A stretch of 14,232 nucleotides of DNA, taken from contig JABSSB010000155.1 in NCBI GenBank assembly GCA_013214715.1, positions 1-14,232 of the forward strand, written 5' to 3'. Numbering within the stretch: the first letter of the stretch is position 1; the number at the start of each line of letters is the position of its first letter. The notes under the pieces were generated by a model that had not been told where the DNA came from, did no database searches, and worked only from the letters and a program-made list of their open reading frames with translations. Both the position numbers and the translations under genes were made by a program. Shown piece after piece: positions 1 to 5,810 of the stretch. Origin of the DNA: Paracoccaceae bacterium (GTDB lineage: Bacteria; Pseudomonadota; Alphaproteobacteria; Rhodobacterales; Rhodobacteraceae).

Positions 1-75
1 TTCCTGGCCTCAGATGATGCGGGCTTCATCAATGGCTCGACCATCTCTGCCAATGGGGCGCAGTTCTTCGTCTGA
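1..75 (+). CDS. phbB: Acetoacetyl-CoA reductase, C-terminal end (partial)
   Basis: Only the last 24 codons are present, ending in TGA at 73-75. The residues read FLASDDAGFINGSTISANGA and then QFFV. This is the characteristic C-terminus of the short-chain dehydrogenase PhbB/PhaB, with the GFI-GSTISANG motif that packs by the active site. The family reduces acetoacetyl-CoA to (R)-3-hydroxybutyryl-CoA with NADPH, the second step of polyhydroxybutyrate synthesis in the cytoplasm. In relatives the gene usually follows phbA, which would lie outside this window. Another SDR such as FabG is possible but fits the tail less well. Confidence 0.85.
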   Translation, partial: FLASDDAGFINGSTISANGAQFFV

Positions 76-125
76 CCCCACACGGTTTTTTGACAATCGA
101 TGCCGCCTCAGGGCGGCGTCACTTC

Positions 126-146
126 GATTTGCAAAAGCTGCAAATC
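126..146. promoter_or_regulatory. Inverted repeat with TGCA-containing arms behind phbB
   Basis: The arms GATTTGCA (126-133) and TGCAAATC (139-146) match perfectly around a five-base spacer, AAAGC. No T-run follows, so it is not a standard intrinsic terminator. TGC-rich inverted repeats are bound by the PHB regulator PhaR in relatives such as Paracoccus. A PhaR-type operator in this PHB-gene setting is therefore a reasonable guess, but only an inference. It lies about 150 bases before the glycosyltransferase start. Confidence 0.35.
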
Positions 147-298
147 AAACACGCATAAATTCCGGGCTAACATGCACTGAGAGAGGGTCTTGCGCGCGTC
201 TCGCCTCACTGAAAACAAGTGCCGTTTCGCGAGATTGCAAAGTAACCCATTAACTCGCCCGCAACCGATGCCAATTATTCAACTGCCAAGGGTGCAGT

Positions 299-1404
299 AT
301 GGCAGACAATCATTCTCGAAAAGCCAACGCGCAATATCGCGCTTTTAAACATATTCGGCGTATACGACACAAGCTTGAGGACACAATCCGTGCCCTTGTG
401 CGCCGCACTCTACGGAGATTAACGGAGCACTCCCCCAAAAAATTGTTTTCATGCGGCTTTTTTTGGTACGCGACGAAGAAGACATCATCGAGTCGACACT
501 TGTAAACGCCCTGGAACTCCATGACATCGTCATGGTCGTGGATGACGGATCAGGTGACGGAACACGCCAAAAGCTGGATAGGCTGTCAAAGCGATTTCCG
601 CAGTTGATCATCCTCGACAGAACAACGCAGATCCCCGACCAGACCGGTCATTTTGCCCAGGGTCCCACTACGACATGGGCGATGAGGTTTTTACAAACCC
701 ACTTTAAGCCCAAATGGATCTTTTGCCTCGATGCGAACGAAGTGCTGCCCTGTGAAAGCCGCGCCGCTTTTCGGGCTTATTTCAAGGAATATGAAAACAG
801 TCGTCTTATCCGGATGCCTTGGAAAACCGCAATTCCACAGCAGACGTCCCCTCCACCAATCCGATGAGCAAGTTGCATACAGCCTGTCAAAAGACACCTC
901 TATCGTAGGAAAGGTCGCTCTGCAGCCGGACTATTTTGACGTGAACAAGATCTATGCGGAGCATGGCAACCACAAGCTGAAACGAACTGGGGGAAACCTG
1001 AGCGTGCCATGGGCCGTCGCGCCCTACCTGTGCCACATACCGGTGAGATCCGCGTCTCAGGCCAGAATGAAGTGTCTCAGCAGGGTCAAAACTACCATGA
1101 AAAGAGCAAAAAAGGGATCCCTGGAAAATTTTACCAAGAAGTGCTGGCTCTGGTGGAGAAAGATGAGAATGAGCAGGATCTGCTGAACTATGTCGCTTTA
1201 TCCTATCAGGCCAGTCGGCGTCAGACCCATGCGATCATTGAGGACGTTTCCAGCATACCCATGCTACCGGCACATCCACTGCTATTTGCAGGGTTTGCAG
1301 TAGAGTCCGCGCCGCTACCGTCCGAAATAGTTCCACAGCACCTGCGCGGTGGCGTTTTAACCGTTCTGGACAGGGACATCAGCTATTCGCCCTTGCCTTC
1401 TTGA
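299..1404 (+). pseudogene. Glycosyltransferase family 2 (Glyco_tranf_2_4 type), frame-disrupted
   Basis: Coding similarity runs through the whole stretch but in changing frames. An ATG at 299 has a good ribosome site (AAGGG, six bases upstream) and opens a basic segment rich in Arg and Lys. Near 437-442 the reading moves back one frame into FMRLFLVRDEEDIIE and VMVVDDGSGDGT, the nucleotide-binding start of PF13704-like glycosyltransferases. Between about 835 and 866 it moves forward one frame into segments such as VALQPDYF, HGNHKLK and HIPVRSASQ. Near 1108-1114 it moves back again and runs to TGA at 1402-1404. Bridged, it would give about 368 residues. The usual DxD-like DADE motif reads DANE (730-741). 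The region is more A/T-rich than its neighbours. It may be a decayed gene, sequencing error in homopolymers, or partly programmed frameshifting. The join of the first segment to the enzyme core is the least certain part. Confidence 0.65.
1108..1114 (+). other. Slippery heptamer A-AAA-AAG at a frame switch
   Basis: In the incoming frame the codons are gcA AAA AAG, the classic X-XXY-YYZ arrangement known from E. coli dnaX for -1 frameshifting. A -1 slip here leads exactly into the frame that carries the remaining glycosyltransferase sequence up to 1404. Without a slip, translation stops at 1184-1186. I see no clear Shine-Dalgarno-like stimulator at the dnaX distance. A plain one-A deletion in an A7 run would look the same. 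Confidence 0.4.
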
Positions 1405-1415
1405 GTGCACAAAAA

Positions 1416-1440
1416 GAGGCCACCCCAAAAGGGTGGCCTC
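1416..1440 (-). terminator. Intrinsic terminator of the 39-residue ORF
   Basis: Two perfectly complementary ten-base arms (1416-1425 and 1431-1440, core GGCCACC/GGTGGCC) enclose a five-base loop. Read on the minus strand, the stem is followed at once by five T residues (complement of 1411-1415), the hallmark of Rho-independent termination. The plus strand has only a weak T-rich tail (TCAATAAT), so it may also slow transcription leaving the glycosyltransferase, but it primarily serves the minus-strand gene. Confidence 0.85.
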
Positions 1441-1470
1441 TCAATAATCCCGTAAGATCGGCGCGCGCGA

Positions 1471-1590
1471 TCAGCGGGAAGTCTTGCCACCCAAGAGCCA
1501 GTTCCAGGCAGATTTGATGGCTTCGGCGCGAGCGGCCTGAGCACGATCAAAGGCGGCGCGGGTGTCGGGGGATGCGGCGGGTTCATACAT
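1471..1590 (-). CDS. Small protein of 39 residues, unknown function
   Basis: ATG at 1590-1588 has a near-ideal ribosome site, AAGGAG, seven bases upstream (complement of 1598-1603). The ORF ends in TGA at 1473-1471. The protein begins MYEPAASPDT and continues with an Ala/Arg-rich stretch that should be helical (RAQAARAEAIKSAW), then NWLLGGKTSR. It has no signal peptide and no clear membrane segment, and is probably cytoplasmic or membrane-surface associated through the Trp/Leu helix. A plausible promoter and a strong terminator frame it exactly, which argues for a real monocistronic gene. The helix pattern recalls short alphaproteobacterial proteins with repeated 'RAEA' segments, but I cannot assign a family. 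Confidence 0.75.
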   Translation of the reverse strand: MYEPAASPDTRAAFDRAQAARAEAIKSAWNWLLGGKTSR

Positions 1591-1629
1591 ATCGGGTCTC
1601 CTTGGATCAGCTTTGCTTGACTTGATCCC

Positions 1630-1658
1630 AATATGGCGTCAGCAATCATTCCGCACAA
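1630..1658 (-). promoter_or_regulatory. Putative sigma-70-type promoter of the 39-residue ORF
   Basis: On the minus strand, TTGTGC (complement of 1653-1658) and CATATT (complement of 1630-1635) are separated by exactly 17 bases. The -35 keeps the TTG core and the -10 matches the consensus at four of six positions. Transcription would start near 1623, leaving a leader of about 30 bases before the ATG at 1590. It lies in the gap shared with the divergent LysR gene, so the two may influence each other. Confidence 0.4.
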
Positions 1659-1682
1659 ACGAGAGTTTTGAGGGGTTCAGTT

Positions 1683-1693
1683 AAGCTGAGCTT
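1683..1693. promoter_or_regulatory. Palindrome just before the lysR start
   Basis: AAGCT-G-AGCTT is a perfect 11-base palindrome ending eight bases before the ATG at 1702. It occupies the place where a ribosome site would normally be, and no good Shine-Dalgarno sequence is visible. It could be an autoregulatory operator or a small structure affecting translation. A chance palindrome of this length is also possible. Confidence 0.3.
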
Positions 1694-1701
1694 GTGTGAA
1701 A

Positions 1702-2646
1702 ATGGCCGACCGACTGCCCCCTTTGACCGCGCTTCGCGCCTTTGAGGCCGCGGCCCGGCATATGTCTTTCGCCCGCGCGGCGGAGGAGTTGAACGTCACC
1801 CCCGCCGCCTTGTCCTTTCAGATCAAAAGTCTTGAAGAGCATCTGGGCCAGCCGGTCTTTCGTCGCTTGAACCGCGCCGTCGAACTGACCGAAGCCGGGC
1901 GCGTTCTCGCACCGGGCACCACGGATGGCTTTGACGCCCTGTCGCGCGCCTGGACGGCCACGCGCAAATTGCAGGATGACACCACGCTGACGGTCACCGC
2001 AGGCCCGGCCTTTACCGCCAAATGGCTGGCCCCGCGTCTCTATGAATTTGCCCGCGCTCATCCAGAGGTCGATCTGCGCTTTTCCGCCGGACTGAAGCTC
2101 GTGGATTTCGCCCGCGACGATGTCGATGTGGCCATCCGCTTTGGCTATGGTCGAGATGAACCCGCCCTGTTCAGCCAGCCCTTGGCCGAAGAATGGGTGG
2201 TGCCTGCGATGACACCAGATCTGGCGGCGCAGTTTTCGACACCACAGGCCCTGACCAAAGCGCCGCTTTTGTTCGACGATTCCATCGACTTCCTGACCCC
2301 GCCTGCCGACTGGCGGACATGGTTTCGGCTGCAAGGCATCGACTTCACACCTGATCACGGCGCGCATTTCAGTCAGGCTGATCATGCCGTTGATGCGGCG
2401 CTGGCGGGTGTCGGCGTCGTTCTGGGACGCCGGGCCATGATCATCAAGGATCTTGCCGAAGGCCGGCTTGTCGCGCCCTTCCCGACAGCCATCGGGACGC
2501 GCGCGCAATTTCGGTTTCTCTGCCGCGCTGGGGCCGAAACCCGTCCGAACATCCAGGCCTTTCGCGATTGGATTTTGGCCGAGATTGACAAGACCGCCCA
2601 TGTCGCAGCCCAGTTCGACGTCCGCCCGGTCGAGGAGATTACATGA
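1702..2646 (+). CDS. LysR-family transcriptional regulator, GcvA-like
   Basis: The 314-residue product starts MADRLPPLTALRAFEAAARH, closely resembling the GcvA subgroup of LysR regulators. The winged helix-turn-helix lies around residues 20-40 (SFARAAEELNVTPAALSFQI) and is followed by the linker helix and FRRLNRAVELTEAGR. The effector-binding domain spans roughly 90-295, with the DVDVAIRFGYG motif usual for GcvA-like members. I prefer ATG 1702 because homologues start at this point; an in-frame GTG at 1696 would add two residues. No strong ribosome site is seen for either. The stop overlaps the start of the exporter gene (ATGA, 2643-2646), so the two are translationally coupled and the regulator probably controls that exporter. 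Glycine-cleavage control is not supported, because no gcv genes are nearby. Confidence 0.9.
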   Translation: MADRLPPLTALRAFEAAARHMSFARAAEELNVTPAALSFQIKSLEEHLGQPVFRRLNRAVELTEAGRVLAPGTTDGFDALSRAWTATRKLQDDTTLTVTAGPAFTAKWLAPRLYEFARAHPEVDLRFSAGLKLVDFARDDVDVAIRFGYGRDEPALFSQPLAEEWVVPAMTPDLAAQFSTPQALTKAPLLFDDSIDFLTPPADWRTWFRLQGIDFTPDHGAHFSQADHAVDAALAGVGVVLGRRAMIIKDLAEGRLVAPFPTAIGTRAQFRFLCRAGAETRPNIQAFRDWILAEIDKTAHVAAQFDVRPVEEIT

Positions 2647-3527
2647 CCCGCCCTCAGGCCACGATGATCGGGTTTGTGGCCGTGCTGCTTTGGTCGCTTC
2701 TGGCGCTGTTCACCGTAGGCAGCGCGCCGACGCCACCGCTCCTGCTCAACGCGATCTGTTTTGCCATCGGTGGCACGCTGGGCCTGATCTGGGTCGCCGC
2801 CACCGGGGAGTTGCAGCAACTGCGCGAGGTGCCGCTGCACGTCTATGCCTTTGGCACGCTTGGCATTTTCGGCTATCACGCGCTGTATTTTTCAGCCCTG
2901 CGCCTGTCGCCTGCCGCCGAAGCCGGGTTGATCGCCTATCTCTGGCCACTTCTGATCGTGCTGTTATCAAGCCTATTGCCCGGAGAGCATCTACGCCGCG
3001 GGCATGTTCTGGGCGCCTGTCTGGGCTTTGGCGGGGCGGCTTTGATCATTCTGGGCGGGGATGGTGCAGGATTCGATCCGGCGCATCTGCCCGGCTATGG
3101 GCTGGCACTGGCCTGTGCTCTGACATGGTCGGGCTATTCGGTCCTGTCACGAAAGCTGGGGGCTGTTCCAACCTCATCGGTTGTGGTGTTCTGTCTGGCC
3201 TCGGCCCTGCTGTCAGCTGGGTTGCATCTGGCCGTCGAAGACACGGTTTGGCCTGATGGTCCGTTGGGCTGGGCATCGATCATCGGGCTGGGCTTGGGGC
3301 CTGTGGGGCTGGCGTTTTATGTCTGGGATATCGGGGTGAAACAGGGCGATATTCAGATGTTGGGCACAGCATCTTATGCTGCGCCTTTGCTGTCGACGAT
3401 GTTGCTGGTTCTAACCGGAATAGCCAGCGCAACATGGTCGCTGGGGTTGGCAGCTGTGCTGATCTCCGGCGGCGCGGCTTTGGCCGCGCGCGCCAGCCTG
3501 TCTTCCGGTCAGGTCGACAGGCGCTGA
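2643..3527 (+). CDS. DMT-superfamily (EamA) exporter, YddG-like
   Basis: This is a 294-residue integral inner-membrane protein with about ten hydrophobic helices arranged as two EamA repeats (roughly residues 8-138 and 150-283). The segments ALRLSPAAEAGLIAYLWPLL and QGDIQMLGTASYAAPLLST resemble the aromatic amino-acid exporter YddG, in which these regions line the transport path. The likely role is efflux of an amino acid or related metabolite. The exact substrate cannot be read from sequence. Its ATG overlaps the stop of the LysR gene by four bases, so expression should depend on translation of the regulator. Its last 19 bases overlap the end of the opposing ydcH-like gene. Confidence 0.88.
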   Translation: MTRPQATMIGFVAVLLWSLLALFTVGSAPTPPLLLNAICFAIGGTLGLIWVAATGELQQLREVPLHVYAFGTLGIFGYHALYFSALRLSPAAEAGLIAYLWPLLIVLLSSLLPGEHLRRGHVLGACLGFGGAALIILGGDGAGFDPAHLPGYGLALACALTWSGYSVLSRKLGAVPTSSVVVFCLASALLSAGLHLAVEDTVWPDGPLGWASIIGLGLGPVGLAFYVWDIGVKQGDIQMLGTASYAAPLLSTMLLVLTGIASATWSLGLAAVLISGGAALAARASLSSGQVDRR

Positions 3528-3673
3528 ATCTCTTCTTTCAGGCGGAGTTTCTGTTTCTTCATGCTGGCCAGTTCCAGCGCATCGATCGACGGCGTTCGTT
3601 GTGCTTGTTCGACCTTTTCGCTCAAGACTTCATGCTTCTTCTTCAGTTCCAAGACGTGGGCACTGACGCTCAT
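3509..3673 (-). CDS. YdcH family protein (DUF465)
   Basis: This 54-residue protein begins MSVSAHVLELKKKHEVLSEK and contains the LKKKHEVL and MKKQKLRLKEEIQRL segments typical of DUF465. It should form a short charged helical hairpin or coiled coil in the cytoplasm; the molecular function of the family is not established. ATG at 3673-3671 has a clear ribosome site, GAGGAG (complement of 3681-3686), seven bases upstream. The gene ends inside the 3' end of the exporter gene on the other strand (19-base tail-to-tail overlap), leaving no room for a conventional terminator between them. Confidence 0.9.
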   Translation of the reverse strand: MSVSAHVLELKKKHEVLSEKVEQAQRTPSIDALELASMKKQKLRLKEEIQRLST

Positions 3674-3768
3674 CGGCAATCTCCTCTTTCACTGCGGTTC
3701 CCAGTGAACCCGATTCCCCGTCCCTTGTCACGCCGCAGGCGCAGCATTGGTCATCTCGATTGGCAAGT

Positions 3769-4536
3769 TCAAGCCGATGGCCAGTCCAATGCCGCCCCGT
3801 CGCGCAGCACTGCTGCAATCGCAGGCGTATAGTCATCGCCATCGCGCAGGTGACGGTCACCGTCATGCAGGACGATCGACGCATAAAGCCGAAACGGCGC
3901 CCGACCGTCCTTGCGCGCCCTGAGAATCACATGCTCGGGAGCGCGCCCGATGCGCGCGGCCAGTGGCAGAACCTCGACCGAGCCCAGATGCCCGTCACAT
4001 CCCGCCAGCAAATCAGGCAGGCGCTCCGCGCGTTGGATCATGTGCAAATAGCCTTTCGGCCGCAGCCGACGCGCGGCGGTGGCGATCCAATCCGCGAGAG
4101 GACGATGCCCTTCGACCTCCCCCATCGCGGTGGCGCGGCCAGGATCGGGGGACGGCAAATGCGCCTGTGCGCGAAAGTACGGTGGATTTGCAATTACATG
4201 GTGGAATTGCAGCTGCCGCAACTTCGCTGGCAGATCACCCAGATCTGCCTGCCAGATCGTGGCCCCCAGTGGCACAGCGTTGCGGCGGGCAAGTTCTGCA
4301 TAGTCGTGCTGGACCTCGACACCATGCAGATCCAACCCCACCACACGCGCGCCCAGACACAACATTGCCGCCCCGGCCCCGCAGCCCAGATCCAGAACCC
4401 TGTCACCGCTCTGTGCGTTCACCGCTGCAGCCAGCAAAACCGGGTCCACCCCGGCGCGATAGCCGTCCTTGGGTTGATGCAAAAACACCCGCCCGCCCAG
4501 AAACGCATCGCGGCTGAGTGCGTCATCCTCCCACAT
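3769..4536 (-). CDS. trmN6: tRNA1(Val) adenine-37 N6-methyltransferase
   Basis: This 255-residue Rossmann-type methyltransferase would methylate A37 of tRNA1(Val) using S-adenosylmethionine. The N-terminal segment LHQPKDGYRAGVDPVLLAAA is diagnostic of the TrmN6/YfiC group. The SAM-binding motif VLDLGCGAG lies at residues 48-56, the acidic end of the next strand at GLDLHGVEVQ, and the catalytic NPPY motif of N6-adenine methyltransferases at 117-120. Length is normal for alphaproteobacterial members. Its ATG shares one base with the stop of the DUF2007 gene (TAATG, 4534-4538), so the two form a translationally coupled pair. No obvious loss of motif residues is seen. Confidence 0.9.
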   Translation of the reverse strand: MWEDDALSRDAFLGGRVFLHQPKDGYRAGVDPVLLAAAVNAQSGDRVLDLGCGAGAAMLCLGARVVGLDLHGVEVQHDYAELARRNAVPLGATIWQADLGDLPAKLRQLQFHHVIANPPYFRAQAHLPSPDPGRATAMGEVEGHRPLADWIATAARRLRPKGYLHMIQRAERLPDLLAGCDGHLGSVEVLPLAARIGRAPEHVILRARKDGRAPFRLYASIVLHDGDRHLRDGDDYTPAIAAVLRDGAALDWPSA

Positions 4537-4751
4537 TAGCGGCCAAGGGGGATGTCATTGTCCAAGATCACCCGCAAAGCGGCGTCGAAATCATCTTCCC
4601 GCACCATCAGGCGGCGTGGCAAGATTCCGATGCTGCCTTCCAGAACGCTCATATTTACGTCGATTGGAAAGCAATCTATATCCTCCCCTTGAAGAAGGGC
4701 GGATGCGAAGGCGAGTATGGTTGGATCGGTGCTGCGCAGAAGCTCTTTCAT
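4536..4751 (-). CDS. DUF2007 domain protein
   Basis: The 71-residue product starts MKELLRSTDPTILAFASALL and contains the motif MSVLEGSIGILPRRLMV, which identifies DUF2007 (sometimes labelled 'putative signal transducing protein'). Its biochemical role is unknown; members are small PII-like folded cytoplasmic proteins. ATG 4751 is chosen because homologues start at this point, although the upstream sequence lacks a strong ribosome site and the open frame extends further. It is followed without a gap by trmN6 and is divergent from ddsA. This neighbourhood (polyprenyl synthase, DUF2007, methyltransferase) is, to my knowledge, common in Rhodobacteraceae. A weak promoter candidate lies among the palindromes at 4766-4794. 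Confidence 0.85.
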   Translation of the reverse strand: MKELLRSTDPTILAFASALLQGEDIDCFPIDVNMSVLEGSIGILPRRLMVREDDFDAALRVILDNDIPLGR

Positions 4752-4765
4752 GATAGTAGAGATAT

Positions 4766-4779
4766 GCGCATTTATGCGC
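4766..4779. promoter_or_regulatory. Palindrome 1 in the DUF2007-ddsA divergent gap
   Basis: GCGCAT and ATGCGC form a perfect 14-base dyad with a two-base centre. The spacing suits a dimeric DNA-binding protein better than an RNA hairpin. A candidate -10 box for the minus-strand DUF2007 gene (CATAAA on the minus strand) falls inside it, so a bound protein could block that promoter. Confidence 0.35.
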
Positions 4780-4780
4780 G

Positions 4781-4794
4781 CGGGTCGAGACCCG
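4781..4794. promoter_or_regulatory. Palindrome 2, touching the ddsA ribosome site
   Basis: CGGGTC and GACCCG form a second perfect 14-base dyad with a two-base centre, one base from the first. Its last base is the first G of the ddsA Shine-Dalgarno sequence GGAAAGG (4794-4800). As RNA it could fold with a four-base loop and five pairs directly before the ribosome site, which might tune ddsA translation. As DNA it could be half of a double operator. Both are inferences. Confidence 0.35.
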
Positions 4795-4805
4795 GAAAGG
4801 CCAGA

Positions 4806-5804
4806 ATGAATATCAGCACCGCAACCAAACCGCATGAGCAACTGGCCGAGCGGCTCGCCCCGCAGATGGAGCAGGTCAACACCCTGATCCGCGAACGTAT
4901 GGCGTCCGAACACGCCCCCCGCATCCCCGAGGTCACCGCCCATCTGGTCGAAGCGGGCGGCAAGCGGTTGCGTCCTCTGCTGACGCTGGCAGCGGCCGAG
5001 ATGTGCGGCTATGACGGACCGCACGCGGTGCGTCTGGCCGCGACGGTGGAGTTCATTCACACCGCCACGTTGCTGCATGATGATGTGGTGGATGAAAGCG
5101 GACAGCGACGCGGACGCCCCACGGCCAACCTGCTGTGGGACAACAAATCCAGCGTTCTGGTGGGCGATTACCTGTTCTCGCGTTCATTCCAGCTGATGGT
5201 GGAAACCGGCAGCCTGCGCGTGCTGGATATTCTGTCCAACGCCTCGGCCACGATTGCCGAGGGCGAGGTGCTGCAACTCACCGCGGCGACGGATCTGCGC
5301 ACGGATGAGGCGGTGTATCTGCAAGTGGTGCGGGGCAAGACGGCGGCGCTGTTTGCCGCTGCCACACAGGTCGGCGGTGTGATTGCCGAGATGCCAGAGG
5401 CACAGGTGCAGGCGCTCTATGATTACGGCGATGCGCTGGGGATCGCTTTTCAGATTGCCGATGATCTGCTGGATTATCAGGGCGACAGCGCCACGACCGG
5501 CAAAAATGTCGGCGATGATTTCCGCGAACGCAAGCTGACCCTGCCCGTGATCAAGGCCGTGGCCCAGGCCACGGACGAAGAACGCGCCTTTTGGGCACGC
5601 ACCATCGAGAAGGGCAAACAGGCAGACGGCGATCTTGAGCAGGCGCTGGCATTGATGGCGAAATATCAAACGCTTGAGGCAACGCGCGCGGACGCGAATC
5701 GCTGGTCGGCCAAGGCCCGCGCGGCCTTGGACACCCTGCCGGAACATCCCATCCGCGACATGCTGGACGGTCTGGCCGATTACGTCGTTTCGCGCTTCAG
5801 CTGA
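4806..5804 (+). CDS. ddsA: Decaprenyl diphosphate synthase (polyprenyl synthetase)
   Basis: The 332-residue protein is a trans-polyprenyl diphosphate synthase that extends farnesyl or geranylgeranyl diphosphate with isopentenyl diphosphate to the C50 side chain of ubiquinone-10. Visible motifs are GGKRLRP (51-57, substrate binding), the first aspartate-rich motif DDVVD (92-96), GKTAALF (178-184), and the second motif FQIADDLLDY (215-224) followed by GKN and KLTLP. All catalytic aspartates are present. ATG 4806 is preferred over the longer upstream frame because GGAAAGG (4794-4800) stands five bases before it and homologues start there. Chain length (C50 versus C40) is inferred from the lineage, not from a residue I can point to. 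The gene ends six bases from the convergent ispE stop. Confidence 0.92.
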   Translation: MNISTATKPHEQLAERLAPQMEQVNTLIRERMASEHAPRIPEVTAHLVEAGGKRLRPLLTLAAAEMCGYDGPHAVRLAATVEFIHTATLLHDDVVDESGQRRGRPTANLLWDNKSSVLVGDYLFSRSFQLMVETGSLRVLDILSNASATIAEGEVLQLTAATDLRTDEAVYLQVVRGKTAALFAAATQVGGVIAEMPEAQVQALYDYGDALGIAFQIADDLLDYQGDSATTGKNVGDDFRERKLTLPVIKAVAQATDEERAFWARTIEKGKQADGDLEQALALMAKYQTLEATRADANRWSAKARAALDTLPEHPIRDMLDGLADYVVSRFS

Positions 5805-5810
5805 TCGGGT

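Noticed and set aside
102..117. GCCGCC-TCAG-GGCGGC hairpin as terminator of phbB
   Set aside because: The stem is only six pairs, the T-run lies before it instead of after, and the minus-strand side has no T-run either.
1681..2601. Long minus-strand open frame (306 codons) opposite the LysR gene
   Set aside because: It mirrors a clear LysR protein, is Gly/Gln/Arg-rich without any motif, and is a typical antisense shadow in GC-rich DNA.
3760..4539. Plus-strand open frame opposite trmN6
   Set aside because: trmN6 has its diagnostic motifs and a coupled start; this is its antisense shadow.
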